A stretch of DNA of 40,997 bases from Spartobacteria bacterium (GTDB lineage Bacteria; Verrucomicrobiota; Verrucomicrobiia; Chthoniobacterales; Chthoniobacteraceae). Under the pieces are notes generated by a model. That model was not told where the DNA came from and did not search any database. It saw only the letters and a list, made by a program, of their open reading frames with translations. Made by a program: the position numbers and the translations under genes. Below are positions 16,754-24,294 of the stretch, one piece after another. Location of the stretch: the NCBI GenBank assembly GCA_021324825.1, contig JAJPII010000024.1, positions 1 to 40,997 on the forward strand, in the 5' to 3' direction. Within the stretch, counting starts at the first letter, position 1. Each line of letters opens with the position of its first letter.

Positions 16754-16873
16754 ATGTCAAAAATGCTAACTCTGATCGCGGTCGGAACCACATTGGTAGT
16801 GATGAGCGCCTGCGCGCACAAGGAGGCTCCGATGCCGGCCACGACAACCACGTCGTCGCACTACTCCAAGTAG
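16754..16873 (+). CDS. 39-residue predicted lipoprotein
   Basis: ATG at 16754 preceded by a strong ribosome binding site, AAAGGAGGGG, 11 bases upstream. The peptide has a Lys near the start, a hydrophobic core (LTLIAVGTTLVV) and a lipobox-like MSAC with Cys at residue 20, then HKEAPMPATTTTSSHYSK. After cleavage only about 20 residues would remain, similar in size to entericidin-type lipoproteins. A candidate promoter precedes and a hairpin terminator follows, so it appears to be a single transcription unit. The bases after the stop repeat AAGTAGTCCACT twice. Confidence 0.6.
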   Translation: MSKMLTLIAVGTTLVVMSACAHKEAPMPATTTTSSHYSK

Positions 16874-16909
16874 TCCACTAAGTAGTCCACTGTCACCCTA
16901 AAGCCTCTA

Positions 16910-16952
16910 AAGGCCAGGCCGAACGAAAAGTCGGCCCGGCCTTTATTGTTTT
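16910..16952. terminator. hairpin terminator shared by convergent genes
   Basis: AAGGCCAGGCCGA and TCGGCCCGGCCTT pair around the loop ACGAAAAG with one mismatch, followed on the plus strand by TTATTGTTTT. On the minus strand the same stem is followed by TTTAG. It would end the lipoprotein transcript and also the glycosylase transcript, whose stop codon lies at its edge. Confidence 0.75.
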
Positions 16953-17539
16953 CGGGCCTTGCTGAGGTAAGGGCTGCCTTCCAGCAGGAAACGCCAGGGG
17001 TGTTCCACGGCTCTGGAAATGCCGACCCGCACGTCCGAGACCACTTTTACCGGGCGGCGGCGGGCGACGAAGAAGCGGTCCGGCGTGTCGCACAGGTCGA
17101 TGCCGTGTTCCTCCCCCCGCACGGCGAGCGCTTCGGAAAGCTTGCCGGGGCCGGAGCAGAGCGCACGCTCCGCGGTCAACCCTCGGCGGCGTTGCATGAG
17201 GTCCATGCCGCGCGTCGGCTGGAGCGCGCGGAAAAGGATCAGGCCCGTCTCGCCGCGTCCTTTTACCAGGACGTTCAAGAGCCAGTGGATGCCGTAATTC
17301 AGGTAGATGTAGGCCGAGCCGGGACGTTTTTCGGCCACGAAATCGCGGGCGCTCCGCCGGGAAAAACAGTGGCAGGCCTCGTCGCCTTCCAGCGCGTAGG
17401 CCTCCGTCTCGACGACCACGCCCGCGCATTCGCCCCAATTCAGTTCGCAGCCGATGAGGCCCGCCGCGCACTCGAAAAGATCGCCCTCAAAAAAGGGGCG
17501 CTTCAGCATCGTCGAAGACGGGGCTGTCCGGCGCGGCAT
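16943..17539 (-). CDS. mpg: 3-methyladenine DNA glycosylase, AAG/MPG type
   Basis: Excises alkylated purines to start base excision repair. 198 residues, normal for bacterial AAG relatives. Contains VVVETEAYALEGDEACHCF with the catalytic Glu of ETEAY, PGSAYIYLNYGIHWLLNV with the intercalating Tyr region, ALCSGPGKLSEALAV, and the C-terminal VRVGISRAVEHPWRF. An alternative start MLKRPFF lies at 17506 and would drop an unneeded leader. Stop codon falls in the shared terminator. Confidence 0.92.
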   Translation of the reverse strand: MPRRTAPSSTMLKRPFFEGDLFECAAGLIGCELNWGECAGVVVETEAYALEGDEACHCFSRRSARDFVAEKRPGSAYIYLNYGIHWLLNVLVKGRGETGLILFRALQPTRGMDLMQRRRGLTAERALCSGPGKLSEALAVRGEEHGIDLCDTPDRFFVARRRPVKVVSDVRVGISRAVEHPWRFLLEGSPYLSKARKQ

Positions 17540-17575
17540 CCACCCGCTTCCGGAAACGGGGATGGAGGTCGATTC

Positions 17576-17776
17576 TCACAGCCTGCCGGTGAAAGGTTTG
17601 GTCTGGCCGGATGCTCTCGCCTTGCTCACCTCGGCCTTCACGGTTTTGTACGCCCGTTCGGCCTGCGCGTCGCTGACGCCGTATTCCCGCAGGATGAAGT
17701 CCTCGGAATGAATCTCCACGGGCCGCAAGGCGACCGCGCGGCCATCCACCACGAAGCCAATGGAGAGAGTTTTCAT
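17576..17776 (-). CDS. small conserved-looking protein of unknown function
   Basis: 66 residues from ATG at 17776. Starts MKTLSIGFVVDGRAVALRPV, then EIHSEDFILREYGVSDAQAE and a basic helical tail (AYKTVKAEVSKARASG). No signal peptide or membrane helix. It sits alone between mpg and pyrC on the same strand, 36 bases upstream of mpg. I recognise no family; coding potential is judged from the sensible start and compact amphipathic pattern. Confidence 0.45.
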   Translation of the reverse strand: MKTLSIGFVVDGRAVALRPVEIHSEDFILREYGVSDAQAERAYKTVKAEVSKARASGQTKPFTGRL

Positions 17777-17834
17777 GATGACAGTTTAAAATCTTTGGGC
17801 GGGCCGTCAATTCCCCGCTTTCGCGCGGAACGGC

Positions 17835-19127
17835 TTACTGCAACGCCCAGATTGTCTTGCCGGCCACGATTGTCCGGACCGCGCGTCCGCGCAGGGTCAT
17901 GCCATGGAAGGGCGTGTTCCGCGACTGTGAGGCAAAAGCCGCCTTGTCCACAGTCCATTCGAGAGAGGCGTCGATGAGGGTGATATCCGCGGGCGCGCCG
18001 GGGGAGAGCGTGCCGCGATCCAGCCGCAGCAGGCGGGCGGGGTTAAGGGTGAACATCTCGACCAGTTTGGCGGCGTCGATGGCCCGCTTCTTGTGGACGA
18101 GGATGTCGAGGAACAACCCCAGTTCGGTTTCCAGCCCCACGATGCCGAAGGGGGCGCAATCGAACTCGACCTCTTTTTCATAATCGCAATGCGGGGCGTG
18201 GTCGCTGCAAAGGATGGTGATCGTCCCGTCCGCGACGCCCGCGATCAGCGCCTCCACGTCGCGTTCCGCGCGCAGGGGCGGGTTCATCTTGAAATTCGTG
18301 TCGAAGCCGCGCAGCGATTCGTCGGTCAGGGCGATGTGGTGCGGGCAGACTTCGGCGGTGATCGGCACGCCTCGCGCCCGCGCCTCGCGCACGAGGCGGA
18401 CGCTCCCGGCGGAGCTGAGATGCTGGCAATGGATCGGCGTCTGGCAAAGCTCCGCGAGCAGGATGTCGCGCATGACGATGGCTTCCTCGCCCGCGGAGGG
18501 CCAGCCGGGCAGGCCGAGCACGGCGCTCCAATATCCTTCGTGCATCACGCCTTTGCCGACGAGGTTGTAGTCCTGGCAATGATCCAGCGCGGGCAGGCCG
18601 AACATGCGCGCATACTCCAGCGCGCGGCGCATGACCTCGTGGTTCTGGACGCAATGGCCGTCGTCGGTCAGCGCGACGATGCCCGCGTGATACATCGCGC
18701 CGATGGGCGTCAGTTCCTCGCCCGCCAGCCCCTTGGTGATCGCGCCGGTCGGGAAGACGTTGACCACGGCCTCCCGCGCGGCGCGCTCCTTTATCCAGGC
18801 GATGGTGCTGGCGTTGTCGGCTGGCGGCGCGGTGTTCGGCATGCAGACAACCGAGGTGAAGCCCCCCGCCGCGGCGGCCCGCGTGCCCGTGGCGATGGTC
18901 TCCTTGGCCGATTGCCCCGGCTCGCGCAGGTGGACGTGCATGTCGATCAACCCCGGGCAAACCAGCAGGCCGGTCGCGTCGATTATTTCGTCGTCCCCGC
19001 CGACCCGCCGCCCGGAGCCTTCGAAGTCGAGCCTCTCGATCTTGCCGTCCGCGATGTGGAGATCAGCCACGCGGTTTACGCCGTTGGCCGGGTCGATGAC
19101 GTGGCCGTTGGTGAGGAGAGTTCTCAC
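17835..19127 (-). CDS. pyrC: dihydroorotase, class I
   Basis: Cyclises carbamoyl aspartate to dihydroorotate in pyrimidine synthesis. 430 residues from the GTG at 19127, which overlaps the pyrB stop (GTGA); the start at 19151 would reach into pyrB. Amidohydrolase motifs: [13 protein letters not shown] with the metal-binding HxH at about 64-66, [31 protein letters not shown] and LCSDHAPH with the catalytic Asp. A Lys/Asp bridging position is likely in the [11 protein letters not shown] strand. Order pyrR-pyrB-pyrC is typical; pyrB and PyrC often form a complex in class I systems. Confidence 0.95.
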   Translation of the reverse strand: MRTLLTNGHVIDPANGVNRVADLHIADGKIERLDFEGSGRRVGGDDEIIDATGLLVCPGLIDMHVHLREPGQSAKETIATGTRAAAAGGFTSVVCMPNTAPPADNASTIAWIKERAAREAVVNVFPTGAITKGLAGEELTPIGAMYHAGIVALTDDGHCVQNHEVMRRALEYARMFGLPALDHCQDYNLVGKGVMHEGYWSAVLGLPGWPSAGEEAIVMRDILLAELCQTPIHCQHLSSAGSVRLVREARARGVPITAEVCPHHIALTDESLRGFDTNFKMNPPLRAERDVEALIAGVADGTITILCSDHAPHCDYEKEVEFDCAPFGIVGLETELGLFLDILVHKKRAIDAAKLVEMFTLNPARLLRLDRGTLSPGAPADITLIDASLEWTVDKAAFASQSRNTPFHGMTLRGRAVRTIVAGKTIWALQ

Positions 19128-20056
19128 CCGAGCTTTTTCCCTCCGGCGCACAGGTAGAGGACGGCCATGCGGACGGCGAGCCCGTTGGTCACCTGGTCGA
19201 GGATGACGCTGCGCGGGCTGTCGGCGATCTCGCTGTCGATCTCGATGCCGCGGTTGATCGGGCCGGGATGCATGATGAGGCAGTCCGGTTTCAATATCTC
19301 CGCACGCTTTCGTGTCAGGCCGAAGAGGTGGACGTATTCGCCGAGGCTGGGGAAGAATTGCTTCTGCTGGCGCTCGTGCTGGATGCGCAGGAGGTTGACG
19401 ACGTCGGCGGCGGGGAGGATGTCGTCGATGGAGTGGGAGACGGCGACGCCCATCTCCGCGAAGGCCCGGGGGACGAGGGTGCTCGGCCCCGCGAGGGTGA
19501 CGCGCGCGCCGAGCTTCAGCAGCGCCCAGATGTTCGAGCGCGCCACGCGGCTGAAAAGGATGTCCCCTATGATGACGATGTGCAGCCCGGCGATGCGGCC
19601 TTTGCGTTCGCGGATGGTGAAGACGTCGAGGAGCGCCTGGGTCGGGTGTTCGTGCGCGCCGTCGCCCGCGTTGACGATGCTGGATTGCAGCCGCTCCGCG
19701 AGGAATTGGGCGGCGCCGGCGGATTGATGCCGCAGGACGATGATGTCCGCGTGCAGGGCCTGGAGGTTGCGCGCGGTGTCCTTGAGGGTCTCGCCTTTCG
19801 TGAGGCTGGAGGTGGTGGGGGAGATGTTGACGACATCGGCGCTGAGGCGGAAGGCCGCCAGTTCGAAGGAGATGCGCGTGCGGGTGCTCGGTTCGACGAA
19901 GAAATTGACGAGGGTTTTGCCGCGCAGGGCGGGCACTTTTTTGATCTGCCGGGAGCCGACTTGCTTGAATGCGGCGGAGGTGTCGAGGACGGCCGTGATT
20001 TCGTCGGCGCTCAACTCCTGCATGCTGAGGAGGTCTTTGCGTTTCCAGGTGGTCAT
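19124..20056 (-). CDS. pyrB: aspartate carbamoyltransferase, catalytic subunit
   Basis: Joins carbamoyl phosphate and aspartate. 310 residues, family length. The carbamoyl phosphate loop reads [15 protein letters not shown] near residue 55, followed by [41 protein letters not shown] and [12 protein letters not shown]. No regulatory pyrI gene is present. Separated from pyrR by 142 bases filled by a composite repeat, and overlaps pyrC by four bases. Confidence 0.95.
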   Translation of the reverse strand: MTTWKRKDLLSMQELSADEITAVLDTSAAFKQVGSRQIKKVPALRGKTLVNFFVEPSTRTRISFELAAFRLSADVVNISPTTSSLTKGETLKDTARNLQALHADIIVLRHQSAGAAQFLAERLQSSIVNAGDGAHEHPTQALLDVFTIRERKGRIAGLHIVIIGDILFSRVARSNIWALLKLGARVTLAGPSTLVPRAFAEMGVAVSHSIDDILPAADVVNLLRIQHERQQKQFFPSLGEYVHLFGLTRKRAEILKPDCLIMHPGPINRGIEIDSEIADSPRSVILDQVTNGLAVRMAVLYLCAGGKKLG

Positions 20057-20057
20057 G

Positions 20058-20201
20058 GTTCAGAGCCTGTCATGAACTTTTGTCCGCTCTTCGTTGTAGA
20101 GGCGCTTATGCCAAGCGCCCAGGCGCCTGGGCGGCTGGCACAGCCGCCCCTACAGCGGCGCCTCGAAAGAACGTGGGCAGAAAAGTGCATCTCTTGATCT
20201 A
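20058..20201. repeat. composite inverted repeat, copy B (two units back to back)
   Basis: The pyrR-pyrB gap holds two units of the repeat family facing away from a central palindrome CCAGGCGCCTGG (20119-20130). The left unit on the plus strand reads TCAGAGCCTGTCATGAACTT...GTTGTAGAGGCGCTTATGCC. The right unit on the minus strand reads TAGATCAAGAGATGCACTTT (starting at the pyrR stop, 20201) then GTAGGGGCGGCTGTGCCAGC. The whole could fold into one long structure between the two genes. Confidence 0.65.
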
Positions 20202-20741
20202 TGGCTTCGAGAGCCAGACGGAATCGTCCGCTTCGTCAGGGCCGCGCAGGCGGACGTAGACGCGCTCCTTGAGCGAGGTGGGGAGATTCTTTCCGACGTA
20301 ATCGGGGCGGATGGGCAGTTCCCGGTGCCCGCGGTCCACCAGGACGGCGAGCTGGACGCACCGGGGCCGTCCGAAGGACATCAGGGCATCCATCGCGGCA
20401 CGGCAGGTGCGGCCGGTAAAGAAGACATCATCGACGAGGATGATCGTCCGGCCTTCGAGATCGAGGGGGAGTTGCGAGACTTCCACGGGCGAGAGCCGCT
20501 CGCGGATGTCGTCGCGATGCATCGAGACGTCGATCCTCCCGAATTCGGGCCGGGCATGCCCGATCTGTTCGATGATGCTTATCAGCCGCCGGGCGATCTC
20601 TACGCCGCGCGAGGGGATGCCCGCGAGGACGAGGTCCTGGAGGGCGGGATTCCGCTCGACGATCTCATGGGCGATGCGCCGCAGGGCACGCTCTATGGCG
20701 GGGCCATCCAGGATCAGGACGGAGGAGGAGGGGGGGAGCAT
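20199..20741 (-). CDS. pyrR: PyrR, pyrimidine operon regulator / uracil phosphoribosyltransferase
   Basis: 180 residues with the PRPP-binding loop TIILVDDVFFTGRTCRAAMDAL at about 100-120 split by the two Asp residues, an LAGIPSRGVEIARRL block, and SMHRDD near 80, all typical of PyrR. It binds UMP/UTP and pyr RNA hairpins; many also have weak uracil phosphoribosyltransferase activity. The C-terminal VDRGHRELPIRPDYVGKNLP is a strong PyrR signature. First gene of pyrR-pyrB-pyrC. A candidate binding hairpin lies directly before its start codon. Confidence 0.93.
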   Translation of the reverse strand: MLPPSSSVLILDGPAIERALRRIAHEIVERNPALQDLVLAGIPSRGVEIARRLISIIEQIGHARPEFGRIDVSMHRDDIRERLSPVEVSQLPLDLEGRTIILVDDVFFTGRTCRAAMDALMSFGRPRCVQLAVLVDRGHRELPIRPDYVGKNLPTSLKERVYVRLRGPDEADDSVWLSKP

Positions 20742-20750
20742 GATCTCTTC

Positions 20751-20767
20751 GCGACCTCTCGGATCGC
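20751..20767 (-). promoter_or_regulatory. candidate PyrR-binding hairpin before pyrR
   Basis: On the minus strand the sequence GCGATCCGAGAGGTCGC forms a GCGA/TCGC stem with loop-proximal bases UCCGAGAGG. The PyrR site in other bacteria has UCCxGxGAGG within a stem-loop, so this is the same pattern one base shorter. It ends nine bases before the pyrR ATG and contains the GAGAGG that could serve as ribosome binding site, so binding could block translation. Upstream, CTCTTACCCT is repeated twice (20770-20800). Confidence 0.45.
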
Positions 20768-20829
20768 GTTAAAGAGAGGGTAAGAGAAGGGTAAGAGAGG
20801 ATGCAGAGCGGGTTTTAAAAAGTCAGGGG

Positions 20830-21063
20830 TCAGGTTCTCCCGGTTTTCTGACGTTTCTCGCGCCAGGCGGAGCGGTATTTTACTATCCAGTCCAGCAGCG
20901 CCTTTTCAAAGCCGATATCGTGGCCGAGCTTTTCACTCTCGATCCATTTGTGGCGCAGGATTTCTTCGCGTTCAGCCAGGAACTCCTTATACAGCACGGA
21001 GTTCTTGACCAAGTCGGAATTTTCATCCTTGGAGGGGTTATCCATGGTCAGTGTATTTTTCAT
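20830..21063 (-). CDS. small conserved unknown protein
   Basis: 77 residues from ATG at 21063. The second half, EFLAEREEILRHKWIESEKLGHD split by IGFEKALLDWIVKYRSAWRE, is a motif I have seen in small bacterial proteins of no known function (HKWxES, DWIxxxRxxWR). Highly charged, helical, soluble. Base composition is lower in GC than the neighbours. The 3' side reads AGTCAGGGGTCAGGTTCTC (20821-20839), a string common near mobile elements, overlapping the end of the gene. Confidence 0.6.
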   Translation of the reverse strand: MKNTLTMDNPSKDENSDLVKNSVLYKEFLAEREEILRHKWIESEKLGHDIGFEKALLDWIVKYRSAWREKRQKTGRT

Positions 21064-21167
21064 ACTGGACGCGTTCCGTCAACAGTAAACCGGGCGCGAG
21101 TGCGGGGGCATAACATATCTCTTCTATAGGCTATAGTGGACGAGGGCAAGTCAACATTCATTCGTAT

Positions 21168-22202
21168 TCACGCGAGCGCCTCGCGAAGTTTATGCGCGAT
21201 TCTCAAGAATTCGCGGCTGACGGGGTTCTCCGGCGAGACGGCGGTGATGGGCCGGCCCCGGTCGCCCGCCTCGCGGGTGGGGATGTCGATGGGGAGTTCG
21301 CCCAGCAGCGGCACGCGGAGCCGGGCGGCTTCCCTCCTGCCGCCGCCGGAGCCGAAGATTTCATGGCGCGCGCCGTCGCCGGGGCTGATGAAGCAGCTCA
21401 TGTTTTCGATGAGGCCGAGGACGGAAACATTGACCTTTGCGAACATGGAAGCGGCTTTCCGCGCGTCGATGAGGGCGACTTCCTGCGGGGTGGTGACGAT
21501 GATCGCGCCCGCGAGCGCAACGGTCTGGACGATGGTGAGTTGGATGTCTCCCGTGCCGGGCGGCAGGTCGAGGATGAGGAAGTCGAGTTCGCCCCATTCC
21601 ACCTGGCGGAGGAATTGCTGCGTGTAACGGGTCACCATCGGGCCGCGCAGGATGGCGGGCGAGGCGTCTTCGAGGAGGAAGCCCATCGACATCAACTTGA
21701 GGCCGCATTCCTCGACGGGGATGATGCGGTTCTCCTCCGTGGCCGAGGGGCGTTCGCGCGAGCCGAACATGAGGGAAATGCTCGGGCCGTACAGGTCGCA
21801 ATCGCAAAGGCCGGTGGCGGCGCCGTGCATCTGGAGGGCCACGGCGAGGTTCGCGGCGACGGTCGATTTCCCCACGCCGCCCTTGCCGCTGGCGATGGCG
21901 ATGACGTGCTTGACGCCCGGGATGGATACCGCGCCGACGCCCGCGGCCTGCGCGGGGGCCTGGATGTCGAGGACGACCCGTATGCTCCCGACGCCAGGCA
22001 GCCCCCCCAGCGCGGCTTCGCTCTGTTCCTTGATGGCTTTGGGAACTTCGGGATCGCTCGTGGCGAGCGCCATCCGCACGGCGACATCCGCGCCGTGTAT
22101 GTCGATGGCTTTTACCAGCCCGAAGGAAACGATGTCCCTGTTGAAGCCGGGATATTTTACCGCCGCGAGCCGCTCGCGGATTGCCTCTTCGGTGATTTGC
22201 AT
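21168..22202 (-). CDS. mrp: Mrp/NBP35-family Fe-S carrier ATPase
   Basis: 344 residues: an N-terminal MIP18/DUF59-like domain (1-80), then the deviant Walker A IASGKGGVGKSTVAANLA near 105, switch motifs CDCDLYGPSI and ILDLPPGTGDIQLT, and the ENMSCF segment. Loads and delivers Fe-S clusters in other bacteria. The C-terminal CxxC that bridges a cluster in many members is absent: the segment reads ENMSCFISPGDGARHEIF, leaving one Cys. Seven bases after rpoN on the same strand, so likely co-transcribed. Confidence 0.92.
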   Translation of the reverse strand: MQITEEAIRERLAAVKYPGFNRDIVSFGLVKAIDIHGADVAVRMALATSDPEVPKAIKEQSEAALGGLPGVGSIRVVLDIQAPAQAAGVGAVSIPGVKHVIAIASGKGGVGKSTVAANLAVALQMHGAATGLCDCDLYGPSISLMFGSRERPSATEENRIIPVEECGLKLMSMGFLLEDASPAILRGPMVTRYTQQFLRQVEWGELDFLILDLPPGTGDIQLTIVQTVALAGAIIVTTPQEVALIDARKAASMFAKVNVSVLGLIENMSCFISPGDGARHEIFGSGGGRREAARLRVPLLGELPIDIPTREAGDRGRPITAVSPENPVSREFLRIAHKLREALA

Positions 22203-22209
22203 GATCCGC

Positions 22210-23613
22210 TCAATAGCGTTTCCGCATATTGCTCGGCAAGATATTCAATTCGTTCCGATACTTGGCGACCGTGCGCCGGGCGATGGGTATGCCGCGCGCG
22301 CTCAGGATTTCGACGATCTCCTTGTCGCTCAAAGGGTTCTTGGCGTTCTCTTCCTTGACCAGGTCTTCGATCGCGCCCTTGACGCTCGTGTTGCTCATCG
22401 TCTCGCCCCCCGCGGTCTGGTAGCCGGGCGTGAAGAAATACTTCATCTCGAAGACTCCCTGCGGCGTGGCGATGTACTTGCCGGAGATGGCGCGGCTGAC
22501 CGTCGTCTCATGCACGCCGACGATCTCGGCGATCTGCACCATCGTCATCGGCTTGAGGGAGACGGGGCCTCTTTCGAGGAACTCCTGCTGCCGCGCGACG
22601 ATCTCGTGCGCGATGTTCGAGATGGTCTGCTGCCGTTGGTGGATGCTCTTGATGAGGAATTTGCCGCTGCGGATTTTGTCGCGGATGTAGTCCTTCACGT
22701 CGTTGCCGTTGCCTTCCTGGGCCATCAGGTCCTTGTAGGTGTTGCTGATGCGGAGGTGGGGTATCTGGTCGCCGTTGAGGGTGATGGTGAAGTTGTTGCC
22801 GATTTTCTCGACGTTCACATCCGGCAGGACGTAGTTGTTCGGGTCGGCGGCGAATATCTGGCCCGGCTTCGGGTCGAGGGTGGCGATGAAGTTCGCGCAC
22901 CGCTGCACCTGCTCGACGGTGGTGCCGAGGCGGCGGGCGATCTCCGGGAAGCGCCGTTTGCCGAGGTCGTCGAGGTGGTTGGAGACGATGCGGTATTCCA
23001 GCGTGTGCTCCTTGCCCACGCGACGGAGCTGGATGAGGAGACAGTCCCGCAAATCCCTCGCGCCGACGCCGACGGGATGAAAAGTCTGGATGACCCCGAG
23101 TATCCGGTCGAGGTCGCCGGGGTCGGCGCCGCTGTTCAGCGCCATATCCTCGGGCGTCGTCTGGAGGAACCCGATGTCGTCGATGTTCCCTATGATCAAC
23201 TCGGCGAGCTTGCGGTCGTCCGACGAGAGATCGCTCCCCTGGAGTTGCTCGATGAGATGCTGCTGCAAGGTCTCGTGGCTGATGATCGAGTCGAAAAAGA
23301 ATTGGCGGCGTTCCTCCTCCTCCTGCGAACGGCCGGAGTAGGTGTTGTTCTGCGCCATGTAATCGCGCCACTCCTCGTCCAGCTTCGCGAGACGCTCGAA
23401 TTCGTCCTTGAACTCGTCCTGTTCCCGCTGCCTGTCCTCGATGGAAGGCTCGGTTATCTCCTCTTCGAGCGTCGGATTGGTCTGGAGCTCCTGCTGCACC
23501 AGGTTGCGCAGTTCGAGCATCGGCGCCTGCAGGATCTGGAGGCTCTGCTGGAGCTGGGGCGCGAGCACCTGCTGGAGCGAGAGATTCTGGACCTGTTGCA
23601 TGCCTTGAGCCAT
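22210..23613 (-). CDS. rpoN: RNA polymerase sigma-54 factor
   Basis: 467 residues. Region I is the Gln/Leu-rich activator-interaction segment at 5-45 (SLQQVLAPQLQQSLQILQAP), region II acidic, then the core-binding domain (LIIGNIDDIGFL, FHPVGVGARDLRDCLLIQL), the helix-turn-helix (MTMVQIAEIVGVHETTVSRA) and the RpoN box ARRTVAKYR at 445-453. Directs transcription from -24/-12 promoters and requires AAA+ activators; one such gene is 700 bases away. Followed by mrp. Confidence 0.96.
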   Translation of the reverse strand: MAQGMQQVQNLSLQQVLAPQLQQSLQILQAPMLELRNLVQQELQTNPTLEEEITEPSIEDRQREQDEFKDEFERLAKLDEEWRDYMAQNNTYSGRSQEEEERRQFFFDSIISHETLQQHLIEQLQGSDLSSDDRKLAELIIGNIDDIGFLQTTPEDMALNSGADPGDLDRILGVIQTFHPVGVGARDLRDCLLIQLRRVGKEHTLEYRIVSNHLDDLGKRRFPEIARRLGTTVEQVQRCANFIATLDPKPGQIFAADPNNYVLPDVNVEKIGNNFTITLNGDQIPHLRISNTYKDLMAQEGNGNDVKDYIRDKIRSGKFLIKSIHQRQQTISNIAHEIVARQQEFLERGPVSLKPMTMVQIAEIVGVHETTVSRAISGKYIATPQGVFEMKYFFTPGYQTAGGETMSNTSVKGAIEDLVKEENAKNPLSDKEIVEILSARGIPIARRTVAKYRNELNILPSNMRKRY

Positions 23614-23833
23614 GGTTTGAGAAGGATAACGCTGGGTTCAGGACCCTGCAAGCAATATTCGCGCCAAAACCGCCGATCCCGCCAAAAAAATAGCGACCAC
23701 GAGGGGGCTTTGCCGCCGTTAAGAGGGATGGGATGCGGCGCTCGGAGGCCTTGGTCTCGCCGGGCGAAAAGGTGCATGGCGCGCTCTGGGGATTTCATTC
23801 GCCCGGGCCTGTTTCCTGCTTTGGAGAAAGGTC
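23614..23833. promoter_or_regulatory. divergent spacer between rpoN and the small exported pair
   Basis: 220 bases that must hold promoters for rpoN (minus) and the small exported genes (plus). A partial copy of the intergenic repeat occupies 23762-23789: on the minus strand AGAGCGCGCCATGCACCTTT followed by TCGCCC, without the hairpin half. A good ribosome binding site, GGAGAAAGG (23823-23831), serves the plus-strand gene. I found no convincing -24/-12 site. Confidence 0.4.
23762..23789 (-). repeat. intergenic repeat, degenerate copy E
   Basis: The minus strand reads CCAGAGCGCGCCATGCACCT then TTTCGCCC, matching the first box of the repeat family at about 22 of 25 positions. The GGCGGCT hairpin half is missing. 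It is the only copy not at a gene's 3' end. Confidence 0.5.
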
Positions 23834-24076
23834 ATGAAATCGAAGTCGCTTTATACCATGGGCGCCGCGGCTTGCGCCATAGCTCTCGCGTTTGGATTTC
23901 CGAAAAATTCCAGGGGCGATACGGCGCCGGATCCGGCGGTCGCGACGCTGGTCGATGATCTCCAGGCCCAGCAGAAGACGCTGGCCGACAACCAGGCGAA
24001 GATCGACGCCAAGCTGGCCGCCATCACGGAAACGTTGCGGCAGGCGCGCATCTTTGTTTCAAGGGGGGGCAAGTGA
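23834..24076 (+). CDS. small exported coiled-coil protein, first of a pair
   Basis: 80 residues preceded by ribosome binding site GGAGAAAGG. Residues 1-29 form a signal peptide (LYTMGAAACAIALAFGF), followed by a short heptad-like helix (LVDDLQAQQKTLADNQAKID, KLAAITETLRQA) and a basic end RIFVSRGGK. I recognise no family. Its stop overlaps the GTG start of the next gene, which has the same plan and a similar ending. Likely periplasmic partners that form a coiled coil together. Confidence 0.6.
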   Translation: MKSKSLYTMGAAACAIALAFGFPKNSRGDTAPDPAVATLVDDLQAQQKTLADNQAKIDAKLAAITETLRQARIFVSRGGK

Positions 24077-24294
24077 GGCGACCGTTCGTTTGCGCCGCCG
24101 TGTTTTTCCTGCTGAGCACGGTTTGGTTGAGATCCGATTGGCCGGCCGCCCCGGCCAAATCGCCCATTGATACGTTGAAAGCGATCAAGGCGGCCAACGC
24201 GGACTTGATCGAGCAGCAGAAGAAGACGCTCGACGTGCTCGAGGACATCGGCGCGGCGGCGGATCAGATTCGGATACGCGGGAAACGAACCTAG
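24073..24294 (+). CDS. small exported coiled-coil protein, second of a pair
   Basis: 73 residues from GTG at 24073 (GTGA overlap with the previous gene). Signal peptide (RRPFVCAAVFFLLSTVWL), then one helix IDTLKAIKAANADLIEQQKK split from TLDVLEDIGAAADQ, ending IRIRGKRT. The layout and the QQK and basic RG ending resemble the preceding protein, suggesting an old duplication. Its stop codon shares CTAG (24291-24294) with the stop of the convergent regulator gene. Function unknown. Confidence 0.6.
   Translation: MRRPFVCAAVFFLLSTVWLRSDWPAAPAKSPIDTLKAIKAANADLIEQQKKTLDVLEDIGAAADQIRIRGKRT

Noticed and set aside
18093..20197. plus-strand frames opposite pyrC and pyrB
   Set aside because: Shadows; pyrC and pyrB have full active-site motifs on the minus strand.
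21652..23958. 768-codon plus-strand frame opposite mrp and rpoN
   Set aside because: Antisense shadow of two well-identified genes, with no motifs.
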